The notes under the pieces were generated by a model. It was not told the origin of the DNA, did not search any database, and saw nothing but the letters and a program-made list of their open reading frames with translations. From JACKDX01 sp964640175 (GTDB lineage Bacteria > Myxococcota_A > Polyangia > Polyangiales > GCA-016699535), in assembly GCA_964640175.1 (NCBI GenBank), contig CAZXFW010000002.1, positions 124,001-188,000 on the forward strand: a DNA stretch of 64,000 nucleotides. Reading direction: 5' to 3'. Of the stretch, positions 26,447-36,217 are shown piece after piece (the stretch's first letter is position 1; each line of letters opens with the position of its first letter). The position numbers and the translations under genes are program-made.

Positions 26447-29137
26447 TCACGCAGGTTGATTGCCCTGAAGCAGCTGTCTTAAGACATACAGCAAAATGCC
26501 ACCTTGCTGATAGTACTCAAGCTCTTGCGGCGTATCGATACGTACGTTGACCTTAAACCGCGTTTTCCCTGCACGTACTTCAAGCCACTGATTGGGTTCG
26601 AGCCCTTGAGTGATGCCTTCGATATCAAACACCTCTTCACCCGTCAGATTCAACGTCTTTCGGCTGGTGCCCGGCTCGAATTGCAAAGGCAAAATGCCCA
26701 TCCCAATAAGATTCGATCGATGGATACGCTCATAGCTTTCTGCGATCACTGCTTTAACACCCAAAAGCATGGTGCCTTTTGCCGCCCAGTCACGGGATGA
26801 GCCCGTGCCATACTCTTTGCCAGCTATCACCACAAGCGGCACTCCTTGTGCGATGTATTGCATGGCGGCTTCATAAATACTCATCTTAGTGCCATCGGGC
26901 AGATGACGCGTTACGCCGCCTTCTGTTCCAGGAGCAAGTTCATTGCGAAGCCGTATATTGGCAAACGTGCCGCGCACCATCACTTCATGGTTGCCTCGTC
27001 GCGCGCCGTACGAGTTGAAATCTGAAACACTCACCCCCTGTGAAATCAGGTAAACACCTGCCGGGCTGTCTGCCGCAATCGATCCCGCTGGAGAAATGTG
27101 ATCCGTGGTGACAGAATCTCCCAACATAACCAGAACGCGTGCACCGTGAATATCCGAAGGAGGGTCTGGTGGTTTCCCTGTTTCCAAAGCGCTGAAAAAG
27201 GGCGGTTTGCGAATGTACGTGGAATTCACATCCCACTCAAAGAATTCCCCTTTGGGTGCTTTGATGTTTTGCCATTGGGCATCGCCCTCTAGCTGAGCAT
27301 ACCGTGCTTGAAACATGTCACTTCGAACTGTCTGACGAATGGTATCCATAATTTCTTGGTTCTTAGGCCATACGTCGCGCAAAAACACGGGATTACCTCC
27401 GCCGTCCGTTCCCAAGGGTTCGTTTTCAAAATCAATGTCCATCGTCCCGGCCAATGCATACGCGACCACCAAGGGTGGTGAAGCCAGATAATTGGCACGA
27501 ACCGCCGGATTAATCCGCCCTTCGAAGTTACGGTTGCCTGAAAGCACTGCACAAAGCACTAACTCTTTGCTCGTGGCAGCAATCGGTTCTGCAAGTGGGC
27601 CCGAGTTTCCGATACACGTGGTGCAACCATATCCCACCAAGTGAAAGCCGAGCTGTTCAAGTGGCGTCATCAATCCCGCCTTAACGAGATAGTCAGTGAC
27701 TACTTGGGATCCAGGCGCAAGGCTGGTTTTGACCCACGGTTTCGAACTTAAGCCTCGAGCCACGGCATTCTTTGCCACAAGCCCCGCTGCCATGAGCACT
27801 GCCGGATTGGACGTGTTGGTACAACTGGTGATCGCAGCGATGGCTACACTTCCATCCGCAATTTCAAACGACTGCTGACCGACTGTTACCTTGCGACTTG
27901 CGATTTCCGGTGTGGATGCACCTTTCTTGAACCCACCAAGCGCAGCTTTCCACGCCGGCTTGGACTGGCTTAGCGCAATGCGATCTTGAGGCCGTTTAGG
28001 CCCAGCAATCGATGCTTCCACATCGCCAAGATCCAACGAAAGCGTCTCAGAAAACTCAGGATCCGACGCTTCCGCCTGCCGCCATAACCCCTGCGCTTTA
28101 CAATAATGTTCGACAAGCTGCGCTTGCGCTTCATCGCGTCCGGTAAAACGGAGGTACTCTACCGTCTCATGGTCCACGGGAAAAAACCCAATGGTGGCTC
28201 CATATTCTGGCGCCATGTTGGCAATGGTTGCGCGATCCGGAAGCGACATCGCATCCAGCCCTGGCCCATAAAATTCGACAAACTTCCCAACCACATTGTG
28301 TGCGCGCAACATCTGCGTCACCGTCAAGACAACATCGGTGGCTGTCACTCCTTCGCGTGGCCGCCCACTGAGCCGAAACCCCACCACTTGGGGCACCAGC
28401 ATCGAGACAGGTTGGCCTAACATTGCAGCTTCCGCTTCGATGCCGCCTACGCCCCAGCCTACCACACCCAAACCGTTAACCATCGTGGTGTGCGAATCTG
28501 TCCCCACCAACGTGTCTGGATACGCGCTAAGTGTGCCACCTGAAGACGCCACAAAGACCACTTGGGCCAAGTACTCCAGATTAACCTGGTGCACGATTCC
28601 TGTGCCGGGTGGCACCACACACAAGCTATTAAATGCTTGCTGTCCCCATTTGAGAAATTGGTATCGCTCACGATTACGTGTAACCTCAAGCTGGACGTTT
28701 TGTTCAAACGAGCGAGGCGTGCCGTAGTAATCGACTTGCACGCTGTGGTCGATAACTAAATCTGCAGGCTGAAGAGGCGTAATGCTTTCAGGGTTTCCTC
28801 CCAAGCGAACAAACGCCTCTCGCATCGCCGCCAAGTCCACCACCGCAGGCACCCCCGTGAAATCTTGGAGCAACACACGCGCAGGGCGGTAAGCAATTTC
28901 CTTATCAGGGGCGGCTTTGGCATCCCAGGATGCCAGCGCTACGATGTCTTCGCGACGTACAGTTTTACCGTCTTCATAACGCAGTAGATTTTCTAAAAGC
29001 ACACGGATAGAAAAAGGCAACCGATTAACGTGCCCTATCCCAGCCTTTTCCAAAACATCCAACCGGCAAATCTCAACGAGGCGATCCCCTACGCTGATCT
29101 TGGCTCGGCATCCGAAACTATCGTGTTGCATGCCCAT
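26447..29137 (-). CDS. acnA: Aconitate hydratase A
   Basis: A protein of 896 residues that isomerises citrate and isocitrate in the TCA cycle. It matches the AcnA/IRP1 type. Cluster-ligating cysteines lie in ITSCTNTSNPAVL (about residue 435) and YGCTTCIGNSGPL (about 500). KEYGTGSSRDWAAKG in domain 4 carries the swivelling-domain substrate residues. N-terminal LLQDFTGVPAVVDLAAMR is the AcnA signature. Length and domain order are normal. No good ribosome site precedes ATG 29137 or ATG 29131, so the exact start is uncertain by two codons. Confidence 0.97.
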   Translation of the reverse strand: MGMQHDSFGCRAKISVGDRLVEICRLDVLEKAGIGHVNRLPFSIRVLLENLLRYEDGKTVRREDIVALASWDAKAAPDKEIAYRPARVLLQDFTGVPAVVDLAAMREAFVRLGGNPESITPLQPADLVIDHSVQVDYYGTPRSFEQNVQLEVTRNRERYQFLKWGQQAFNSLCVVPPGTGIVHQVNLEYLAQVVFVASSGGTLSAYPDTLVGTDSHTTMVNGLGVVGWGVGGIEAEAAMLGQPVSMLVPQVVGFRLSGRPREGVTATDVVLTVTQMLRAHNVVGKFVEFYGPGLDAMSLPDRATIANMAPEYGATIGFFPVDHETVEYLRFTGRDEAQAQLVEHYCKAQGLWRQAEASDPEFSETLSLDLGDVEASIAGPKRPQDRIALSQSKPAWKAALGGFKKGASTPEIASRKVTVGQQSFEIADGSVAIAAITSCTNTSNPAVLMAAGLVAKNAVARGLSSKPWVKTSLAPGSQVVTDYLVKAGLMTPLEQLGFHLVGYGCTTCIGNSGPLAEPIAATSKELVLCAVLSGNRNFEGRINPAVRANYLASPPLVVAYALAGTMDIDFENEPLGTDGGGNPVFLRDVWPKNQEIMDTIRQTVRSDMFQARYAQLEGDAQWQNIKAPKGEFFEWDVNSTYIRKPPFFSALETGKPPDPPSDIHGARVLVMLGDSVTTDHISPAGSIAADSPAGVYLISQGVSVSDFNSYGARRGNHEVMVRGTFANIRLRNELAPGTEGGVTRHLPDGTKMSIYEAAMQYIAQGVPLVVIAGKEYGTGSSRDWAAKGTMLLGVKAVIAESYERIHRSNLIGMGILPLQFEPGTSRKTLNLTGEEVFDIEGITQGLEPNQWLEVRAGKTRFKVNVRIDTPQELEYYQQGGILLYVLRQLLQGNQPA

Positions 29138-29180
29138 ACGCTGTTTCTAACACACCCGGACACGAGGAAGTAGTTTAGAC

Positions 29181-29837
29181 CTAGTCCGAAAAATTTTGCA
29201 CAGACCACACGGTCCCTGAGCCTGTCGTATAAAATCCACAGGCAACTTTGGTATAGCTCGGATTGGTCATATTAATGTAATGGCCATGTTCACTGTACGG
29301 CTCACCAGGGCCCTCATTCCACATCATTTGAAGACAGTTTGTAATTACTGCGCTGTTTGAGCCCCATCCAGGACACTCGTTTTGAGCCCACCCTCCGGGG
29401 GAGCAAATTCCTGCGATCGTCCCTGCATGGGCCCCATGCGTTGAATCGTATTCGGCATGCTGATCGGCACAGGCCTCGCCACCGGTCCAGCGAGCCAGGG
29501 GCGGTAAGCATTGGCACTGCCCGCGAAGTTGATTAATACGGCTCACACAATCTTGCTTTAAGTTGCCCGTATCAGGCGCAGGAAGCGGCGCACAGTTTGG
29601 AATAGGCTCCTCAAGCGATGCATCCGGAGTGCATCCACCCACGTCCGCGTCGTCGCTGGCATCCGAACTCGCATCCATCGCAGCATCGAGATCTTCAGCG
29701 TCCGTTGTTTGCACATCCGCACTGGCATCGAAGCTGGCATCTGACTTCTCGGAGGTCGAGCCATTGTTACAACCGCAAAGGAACACTCCTCCGATTCCCA
29801 TGCACACCCCTAAGCCCCGTACCAGGCGCACCACCAT
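29181..29837 (-). CDS. CAP-domain lipoprotein with Asp/Ala/Ser-rich linker
   Basis: A protein of 218 residues: a signal sequence with a likely lipobox at CGC (about residues 20-23), a linker of about 50 residues rich in Asp, Ala and Ser (DASFDASADVQ, DAAMDASSDASDDAD), and a C-terminal CAP/SCP domain (about 95-218). CAP signatures are RINQLRGQC, QHAEYDSTHGAHAG, WAQNECPGWG and HGHYINMTNPSYTKVACGFY; the His/Glu cavity residues seem present. Several Cys pairs suggest disulfides, so it is exported. It follows the methyltransferase stop by 1 bp, so the genes are coupled. Function is not known for bacterial CAP lipoproteins of this kind. Confidence 0.8.
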   Translation of the reverse strand: MVVRLVRGLGVCMGIGGVFLCGCNNGSTSEKSDASFDASADVQTTDAEDLDAAMDASSDASDDADVGGCTPDASLEEPIPNCAPLPAPDTGNLKQDCVSRINQLRGQCQCLPPLARWTGGEACADQHAEYDSTHGAHAGTIAGICSPGGWAQNECPGWGSNSAVITNCLQMMWNEGPGEPYSEHGHYINMTNPSYTKVACGFYTTGSGTVWSVQNFSD

Positions 29838-29838
29838 C

Positions 29839-30693
29839 TCAGCTTTGGATGTGCCTGAGTTTCATCTGCACATCACTTGACCAATGATTCGCAAATGCAC
29901 GCACGCAAGTGCTCAGATAACGATCATACTCGTCATACACTTTATCGCCCCAACGCTCCCGAATCGCGGCTTCATGCGCCTTCATCCGCTTGAGCCATTC
30001 CGCAGTAGTCCGCCCATAGCTTTCGCGTTGAGTACGCATCTCTACGATTTCCCAATAAGGGTTAACTGCACAGATAAGCTCCTCCAACCGCGGATTGAGC
30101 CCTCCTGGAAATATCACATCGGCAGTAAAGGCCAGGTCTTCAAGATCCTTGCGGGAACGAGGCACCCGATTACGCAAGATGGCCTGAAACCCGAAATACG
30201 ATCCTGGTTTCACCCACTGGGCACACTTGCGAAAGTATTCCCGGTAAAGATCCACTCCCAATCCTTGCGTCGCCTGTGCCGGTGAACACAAATGATCGAT
30301 CATCTCAATCGACTGGAGTGCATCGTATTTTTCTTTGGGTTCGTAATCTTTGTAGTCGCACAACAGGGCAGTTACACCTGGTAAGTTGCGACGGGTAATC
30401 TCTTGCTGCTGGGCACTGGAAAGCGTGATGCCATGCGCACGCTTGGTGCCACGCATTACATGATATTCCAGATTGGCACCCCATCCGCATCCGATATCCA
30501 GCACCAATTTGTCCGGAGTCATCTCAGCATAGTCGTAAAGAATCTTGGCTTTCTGGATCTGAGCTTGCTCTAGTGTTTCATCCCCAGACAGATAGCTCGC
30601 TGAGGTATAATGCATCTTTTCATCGAGCCAAAGGCGAAAAAACTCGTTAGAAACGTCGTAACCCACTTCAATTTCTTGCTGCGTCGAAGTCAT
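29839..30693 (-). CDS. SAM-dependent methyltransferase, CFA-synthase-like
   Basis: A protein of 284 residues resembling cyclopropane-fatty-acid synthase and mycolic-acid methyltransferases: YDVSNEFFRLWLDEKMHYTSASY, then VLDIGCGWGANLEYHV (SAM-binding motif I), HGITLSSAQQQ and IEMIDHL. It lacks the N-terminal third of true Cfa, as do the small members. A methyl or methylene transfer to an unsaturated lipid is likely but not proved. The ATG at 30693 has no clear ribosome site; CATAAT lies 9 bp upstream, so the transcript may have a very short leader. Just before it on the other strand is the tRNA-Cys gene. Confidence 0.8.
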   Translation of the reverse strand: MTSTQQEIEVGYDVSNEFFRLWLDEKMHYTSASYLSGDETLEQAQIQKAKILYDYAEMTPDKLVLDIGCGWGANLEYHVMRGTKRAHGITLSSAQQQEITRRNLPGVTALLCDYKDYEPKEKYDALQSIEMIDHLCSPAQATQGLGVDLYREYFRKCAQWVKPGSYFGFQAILRNRVPRSRKDLEDLAFTADVIFPGGLNPRLEELICAVNPYWEIVEMRTQRESYGRTTAEWLKRMKAHEAAIRERWGDKVYDEYDRYLSTCVRAFANHWSSDVQMKLRHIQS

Positions 30694-30815
30694 GGGAGCG
30701 AATTATGACAGCTTTTGAGGCCAAAGGCCAGTGCCCCCCGACAAGAAGCCGAATGGGCACCTGGGCTGGTGTTCCCGCGTGGGATGCGCTAGTTAAGCGG
30801 CGCTCTTTGCAGTCT

Positions 30816-30887
30816 GGCGCCGTAGCCAAGTGGTAAGGCAGTGGTTTGCAAAACCATTATTCACCGGTTCGAATCCGGTCGGCGCCT
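30816..30887 (+). tRNA. tRNA-Cys (GCA anticodon)
   Basis: A 72-nt cloverleaf. The acceptor stem GGCGCCG pairs fully with CGGCGCC; the D arm carries GGTAA in its loop; the anticodon stem GTGGT/ACCAT (one G-T pair) encloses TTGCAAA with anticodon GCA; the T arm is ACCGG-TTCGAAT-CCGGT. The discriminator base is T (U73), which is the cysteine identity base. CCA is not encoded. It is followed 32 bp later by the sulfatase gene on the same strand. Confidence 0.97.
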
Positions 30888-30919
30888 CTCCTGGCTTCAC
30901 TTTCCATGATTGATCACCG

Positions 30920-33900
30920 ATGGCAGGCTTTAAAAGCATCCGTATAGCAATCGTGTACGGCACCGTCGTAGGTGCGCTCGCAGGATGCATCAACGCGTTC
31001 CAGGATTTTTCCGGAACGTGGTTTTGGCTGTATGCATGGTCCGATCGCGCCGCGTTTGCATGGCGCATTCTGGCACTGCATCTAAGCATGGGGGCTCTCC
31101 TTGGAGCAGCCATCGCCCTCGGATCAGCGGTGCTCTTACAGGCTGGCCGCGCGCTTGTCAGGCGACATTACTCCTCCAACGCAACGCAGCTTGAACATCG
31201 CTACTGGCCCATCCCTCTTTTGGTGTGGATTGTACCTTTAGCCATCGTGCTTGGCGTGCTGCTCTTTTCAGGCGGCAGCATGTCACGCCTACCCTTGCGC
31301 GGACTTTGGTCTGCCTTGAGTAGTGTCGTGCTGATAGCCCTGGCCATCGCGGCTCTCAAAGCAAGTCGATGCATCATTCTATGGGCGCATCAAGGGGCAA
31401 AGCGCCGAGCTTGGCTGACTGCAGTGAGCATCTTGGTATTCCAAGGTGCACTCACCAAAATTAATCAATACGTCTTTCCCAATCTCTACGGATATCTTCA
31501 CCACACATTAAGTCTACTGACATGGCTTGTCGCGGGGCTCGGGATTTGGTGTGTGCTAGGCCATCAACATGTAAAACGGCACATGGACGAACTACGCCCA
31601 TGGCATGGTGTGGCACTCGCCATCCTTGCGCTGTTCGTCTTTGCAGGCTTTGCGTTTACATTGGACCGCAACCAAAACGTTCGGGCGGCTTTGTTGGACT
31701 CACGTGCCGCATCCTCTCGCTCCCTTATGAAGGCACTACGGCCTGTGCTCGTGAACCCCAACGTGGGAGCTGCGTATGCCAAAGCCGCACGACGTGCCGC
31801 CTTGCTTCGACGCCGCCCAGCCAAAAAAGGCACCCGCACGCAGCCGCTGAAAGTACTGCCCGCCGCGCACATCTTACTGATCACGGTGGATGCGTTACGC
31901 CCAGACCGTTTAGGTGCCTACGGGTATAAACGCCGCACCTCTCCCTCTTTGGATGCCCTGGCTAACACATCGTGGGTCTTTGAACGTGCATATACCCAGG
32001 CGCCCCATTCAAGCTTTGCCATCTCTTCCGTAATGGCTTCGGAGTATCTCTACCAAGTGGCGGATTTGAACCATCCCATGCCCGAAGCCACCTTGGCCTC
32101 CACATTAAATGATGCCGGTTACTATACGGCCGCTTTTTACACGCTAGGAATCTTCCATACCCAAGGACAGCGCTTACAATTTTACCAAGACAATGCCTTT
32201 GGTTTTAAATTGCACGATCACGAAACACGCGAGGCCGATGACTTAACCCACCGGGTCATGGAAGAAATTGACCGCATCGTCGATGCCGGAGAGCCACCAA
32301 GCCTTATGTGGGCCCATTATTTCGATGCTCATGAGCCTTACCATGCAACCACCTTCGGTAGCAGTGATTCATCCCGTTACGACAGCGAAATCCTCGAAGT
32401 CGACACAGCGATTGCCAAGTTGATTGCGCACGCACGCCGTCGGTTTTCACGCGAAGTGCTCATTGTTATCACGGCTGACCACGGAGAAGAGTTCCGAGAT
32501 CACGGCGGCGTTTATCATGGGTCCACTCTCTACGACGAACAAGTGCGCATCCCACTTATTATTCATGTTCCTCATACTCACCCATGCCGGGTTCCTGGTC
32601 CCGTGGAATTGATTGACCTTACGCCCACCCTCCTTTCCTTGGTGGGCTTGAACTCTGCACGTTCAATGCGCGGCATTGACCTCCGAGGGTTTGCACAAGA
32701 CCCCAATGAAACCGCTGACACGAGTAGGCCTGTGTTTTCCGCGGTGAGTTACCAACACATGGTCGTACAGTGGCCCTATAAGCTCATCGCAGACTTACGC
32801 TACAACACCCATGAACTTTTTGATCTCAGTCGCGATCCAAAAGAACGACGCAACCTTGCTGACTCTGCACCGGAGAAATTGACCGAACTCCGAGGAGAGA
32901 TTCATGCATGGCTCGATACCGTTTCACAGCCCCCAGGACATCATGGCCCAAGCAATCCTTATGAGCTCGCTTTAGCACGTGGCCATCTAGGCAACCGTGA
33001 AGCCATTGAAACACTGATTCAGATGCTTCATACGTCCACCACACCCTCCTCTCAGCGGCGCGAAGCTGCTGAACTGCTTGGAAACCTTGCTGACAAACGC
33101 GCCATTCCCGCGTTGAGCCAAACATTAACGGATCCTGATCCAAACGTTGCAGCTGAATCGGCGATTGCACTTGGACGCTTGTATCAACCCCAAGCTAAGA
33201 CCAAACTCATTCGTTTACTCTCCAGCGAAGATCCTAAGCTGCGTGCCAGAGCTGCCGTTTCCCTTGGCAGGCTTCGTGAACCAGCTGCCATTCCGGCGTT
33301 GATAGAAGGCCTGGAAACCTCTGTCAGTGAAGCAGACCGCATTGAAACCATTCGTTGGCTTGGCCGACTGCGTGCTCAGCAAGCCGTAGAGCCCCTGCTT
33401 GAGGTGCTTGAAGATTTGCAACTTCGTTCCTATGTCGCCATTGCACTCGGTCAGATTGGCAATCGCCGTGCACTTGAGCCACTTCTTGAGCGGCTTGAAA
33501 CCGAGTCCAGCACAAGCATCCGCGACAATCTCGTGCGGGCACTTGGCTTGTTACGTGCCCCGGAAGCACTTGGACCATTGCTTCATACCGCAACCCGTGA
33601 ACCGTCGCTGAAATATGCAACGGAAAGCCTGGTACGCCTGAATGCTGTTCCGAAAGGCCTCATCGGTGGTGTGGATCTGGACAAGCCATCCTTAGCCACG
33701 CCACCGTTTGCGCACTGCCACAACAGCCCGTTTTACAGTGACTGGAATTACAGCCAACGCACGTTTTGCGAAACCAACGAAGCACAATTTAGCCTAAAAC
33801 TTCCTTTACCAACCACCGCATTTACCAAAGCCACATCGCTGACATTAGTGATTCGAGCCCGCAGGCTCGATGACAATCTTCCCCTAACTCTGACGTTACG

Positions 33901-34069
33901 ACTGGGAAGCCAAGCTCTCAAACCTGTTTCCATCGACAAGAGTTGGAAGGAATATCACTGGCGGGTGCCTTCCTCCGAATTTACCCCCGGCAGCCATACC
34001 CTCACCGTGCAAATTACACCTGCAACTGCACGCATCGGCCTGGATCACGCGTTATTGCTACCTCACTGA
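30920..34069 (+). CDS. Membrane sulfatase-like enzyme fused to HEAT repeats and a C-terminal beta domain
   Basis: A protein of 1049 residues. Residues 1-250 hold about seven membrane segments. Residues about 310-660 form an alkaline-phosphatase/sulfatase-fold domain with metal motifs TVDALRPDRLGAYGY (about 320) and TADHGEEFRDHGG (about 517). The nucleophile region is TQAPHSSFAISS (about 358), with Ser where other members of this subgroup have Thr, and no CxPSR formylglycine motif. Residues about 686-907 are HEAT repeats of about 31 residues (for example PALIEGLETSVSEADRIETI). Residues about 914-1049 look like a beta-sandwich. The active site should face the periplasm. It might be a hydrolase or a phospho-/sulfo-transferase. 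Confidence 0.8.
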   Translation: MAGFKSIRIAIVYGTVVGALAGCINAFQDFSGTWFWLYAWSDRAAFAWRILALHLSMGALLGAAIALGSAVLLQAGRALVRRHYSSNATQLEHRYWPIPLLVWIVPLAIVLGVLLFSGGSMSRLPLRGLWSALSSVVLIALAIAALKASRCIILWAHQGAKRRAWLTAVSILVFQGALTKINQYVFPNLYGYLHHTLSLLTWLVAGLGIWCVLGHQHVKRHMDELRPWHGVALAILALFVFAGFAFTLDRNQNVRAALLDSRAASSRSLMKALRPVLVNPNVGAAYAKAARRAALLRRRPAKKGTRTQPLKVLPAAHILLITVDALRPDRLGAYGYKRRTSPSLDALANTSWVFERAYTQAPHSSFAISSVMASEYLYQVADLNHPMPEATLASTLNDAGYYTAAFYTLGIFHTQGQRLQFYQDNAFGFKLHDHETREADDLTHRVMEEIDRIVDAGEPPSLMWAHYFDAHEPYHATTFGSSDSSRYDSEILEVDTAIAKLIAHARRRFSREVLIVITADHGEEFRDHGGVYHGSTLYDEQVRIPLIIHVPHTHPCRVPGPVELIDLTPTLLSLVGLNSARSMRGIDLRGFAQDPNETADTSRPVFSAVSYQHMVVQWPYKLIADLRYNTHELFDLSRDPKERRNLADSAPEKLTELRGEIHAWLDTVSQPPGHHGPSNPYELALARGHLGNREAIETLIQMLHTSTTPSSQRREAAELLGNLADKRAIPALSQTLTDPDPNVAAESAIALGRLYQPQAKTKLIRLLSSEDPKLRARAAVSLGRLREPAAIPALIEGLETSVSEADRIETIRWLGRLRAQQAVEPLLEVLEDLQLRSYVAIALGQIGNRRALEPLLERLETESSTSIRDNLVRALGLLRAPEALGPLLHTATREPSLKYATESLVRLNAVPKGLIGGVDLDKPSLATPPFAHCHNSPFYSDWNYSQRTFCETNEAQFSLKLPLPTTAFTKATSLTLVIRARRLDDNLPLTLTLRLGSQALKPVSIDKSWKEYHWRVPSSEFTPGSHTLTVQITPATARIGLDHALLLPH

Positions 34070-34093
34070 ACTAAAGTGGTACACTTCGTTTAG

Positions 34094-34831
34094 ATGCAGC
34101 AGCCGACCGCACTGGAGGAAGTTCTTAATTCCAACCAGCTTCATGTCGTTTTTCAACCCATTGTCGAGCTTCCAGCAGGCAAAGTATTTGCGTACGAGGC
34201 TTTGGTCCGCTGCAAGGACACCCGCTTTTCCAACCCGCATGCGTTGTTTACCGAAGCCATCAAAGAACGCCGTTGTGGTGAACTAGGGCGCAAAATACGA
34301 GAAATCGCTGTAAAGTCATGCTCCGGTTGGCCTGTATTTCTTAATATCCATCCCAACGAACTCGACGAGGGATGGCTGGTACGACCTGACGACCCCATCT
34401 TTTTACATGAAGCACCCGTGTTTCTTGAAATCACCGAATCGGTGCCAATCACACATTTTGCATTCTGCCATGGCATGCTTCGAGAAATTCGAAGCAAAGG
34501 CGTGCATGTGGCCGTGGATGATCTGGGAGCAGGCTATTCCAACCTTCGCTATATCGCGGATCTCACGCCAGAAATTGTTAAACTTGATCGCTCATTAATC
34601 ATGGGACTCACGCAATCAAGCCGGCTGTTTAATTTGGTACGCTCGCTTGTCAACTTGTGCGATGAGCTTGGTGCACGCGTGGTTGCAGAAGGCATCGAAA
34701 CAGCAGAAGAGCTCGACGCTGTCATGGCATCCGGAGCTCACTATGCTCAGGGCTATTACTTAGCTCGTCCTGCCTATCCATTACCACGCATTGACTCTTC
34801 TGCCGTCACCAAACGTCCCAGCGTCAAATAA
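34094..34831 (+). CDS. EAL-domain c-di-GMP phosphodiesterase
   Basis: A stand-alone EAL domain of 245 residues. The catalytic signature residues are all visible: the EAL motif itself (YEALVR), NIHPNEL (metal Asn), EITES (metal Glu), DDLGAGYSNL (paired Asp), VKLDRSLI (Lys) and VAEGIET (Glu). It should hydrolyse c-di-GMP to pGpG. No sensor or membrane domain is attached, so control would be transcriptional or via partners. It starts 24 bp after the sulfatase gene on the same strand and could be co-transcribed. No ribosome site is clear at the ATG. Confidence 0.88.
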   Translation: MQQPTALEEVLNSNQLHVVFQPIVELPAGKVFAYEALVRCKDTRFSNPHALFTEAIKERRCGELGRKIREIAVKSCSGWPVFLNIHPNELDEGWLVRPDDPIFLHEAPVFLEITESVPITHFAFCHGMLREIRSKGVHVAVDDLGAGYSNLRYIADLTPEIVKLDRSLIMGLTQSSRLFNLVRSLVNLCDELGARVVAEGIETAEELDAVMASGAHYAQGYYLARPAYPLPRIDSSAVTKRPSVK

Positions 34832-34890
34832 CCTTACGTCTGGATGCAAGAACCCTGATAGATCCAGCCAGTCTGGCATAGACACGTGTT

Positions 34891-35844
34891 TTATTCTGGG
34901 TTGAAGCCGCGTTGAACACGGATCACGTCACCGTTCCGCACGCCAATGGCCGCAAGCCCGTACGTGGACGAAATCAATGCCAGAGGCTCACCCGCTGGAA
35001 TGGTTTCCCAGCACGTATGTTCGAATGCACTCGTCATCAACACCTTGCCGTGCCGCACCGCTTGATAGCCCTCATGCGTCAACTCTAAGGTTGGCCAATC
35101 CCTGCATGCCTCCACAAGCGTAAGCAATCGTGCGTGAACCTCCTGAGCTGCGTTTACATCCCCCGCAATCATCCGTTCTATCAAAGCCGTCTTCACGGAT
35201 CGGTCAACACTAAACCCCCCGCTTTCTAACCTCCGAAGCTGAATAAGATGGCCGCACGTACCAAGTGCATGAGCGATATCCCGAGCAAATGACCGCACGT
35301 AAAACCCTTTGCCCACCACCAATTGAAACTCCAACGTCACGGCATCCACGTATCGAGCCTGCACCTCAAAGACGTCAACCTGTCGTGACGGCGCCTCTAC
35401 ATGTTCGCCCCGCCGCGCACGTTTATACAAAGCGATTCCATCCTGCTTGATCGCGCTAAACACCGGAGATGTTTGCGAAATTTTCCCCAAAAACCCACGT
35501 GTCGCTGCCTTGACATCCGCCTCGCTCAACGAGGGCACAGGCGCGGTTCGTATGATAGTGCCTTCAGCATCCAACGTATCCGTTTCTACGCCTAGGCGCA
35601 CCGTCGCGGTGTACGCCTTCACTTGCGCCATCAGATAAGGTAGCAGCTTGGTGCCCTGGCCGATTCCCATGACCAACAAACCGGTCGCCATCGGATCGAG
35701 CGTCCCAGCATGCCCAATGCTGCGAAGATGCAAGGCGCGCCGTAACAAACGCACGACATCGTGAGAACTCATGCCTTGCGCTTTATCGACCAAAAGGACG
35801 TGGCTTATCGAACTGCTACTCGGAAGTGTCTGTGCTTGAAGCAT
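34891..35844 (-). CDS. truB: tRNA pseudouridine-55 synthase
   Basis: A protein of 317 residues that makes the universal pseudouridine at position 55 of tRNA. The catalytic Asp lies in GHAGTLDPMATGLL (about residues 45-58), preceded by DKAQGMSSHDVV and followed by KAYTATVRLGVETDTLDAEG, all TruB hallmarks. I start it at the ATG at 35844; a TTG at 35856 is in frame but adds nothing conserved. It overlaps rbfA by 29 bp and is the last gene of the rimP-nusA-infB-rbfA-truB operon. Confidence 0.95.
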   Translation of the reverse strand: MLQAQTLPSSSSISHVLLVDKAQGMSSHDVVRLLRRALHLRSIGHAGTLDPMATGLLVMGIGQGTKLLPYLMAQVKAYTATVRLGVETDTLDAEGTIIRTAPVPSLSEADVKAATRGFLGKISQTSPVFSAIKQDGIALYKRARRGEHVEAPSRQVDVFEVQARYVDAVTLEFQLVVGKGFYVRSFARDIAHALGTCGHLIQLRRLESGGFSVDRSVKTALIERMIAGDVNAAQEVHARLLTLVEACRDWPTLELTHEGYQAVRHGKVLMTSAFEHTCWETIPAGEPLALISSTYGLAAIGVRNGDVIRVQRGFNPE

Positions 35845-36217
35845 GCATTTCTTCAAAAATTCGCTCTACCCGTTCCACTTGATCCGTATGGGTATCTATA
35901 TAAAACCGCAACGCAGGCACATAACGCAGTCCTAACCTCTTTGCGAGGGTCGTTCTTAAAAATCCCGATGCTCGTGCCAATGCAGCAAGCATCTCTTTTC
36001 CATGGTGCTCACTCGGCACAACTGTCAGGGAAGCCGCAGGATCCATACACACATATACTTTAGCCAACTTCAGATCAGGCGACATTTGAACAGCCGACAC
36101 ATAGGTGCCATGAACGCCTGGGTCTCGCACCTCACCACCTAATAGCATTCGCACCAGCTCTTCACGTACCCGTTCGGCAACGCGCTGGGACCGGCTAACG
36201 GACTCTGGTGAACTCAC
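35816..36217 (-). CDS. rbfA: Ribosome-binding factor A
   Basis: A protein of 133 residues with the RbfA KH-like fold: RSQRVAERVREELVRMLLGG at the N-terminus and LKLAKVYVCM and LRYVPALRFYID further on. RbfA binds the 30S subunit and helps 16S rRNA 5'-end maturation, notably in the cold. I place the start at a GTG (36217) that gives a GTGA overlap with the infB stop; an upstream in-frame GTG at 36250 would sit well inside infB. The order infB-rbfA-truB is the common bacterial one. Confidence 0.92.
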   Translation of the reverse strand: MSSPESVSRSQRVAERVREELVRMLLGGEVRDPGVHGTYVSAVQMSPDLKLAKVYVCMDPAASLTVVPSEHHGKEMLAALARASGFLRTTLAKRLGLRYVPALRFYIDTHTDQVERVERIFEEMHASSTDTSE

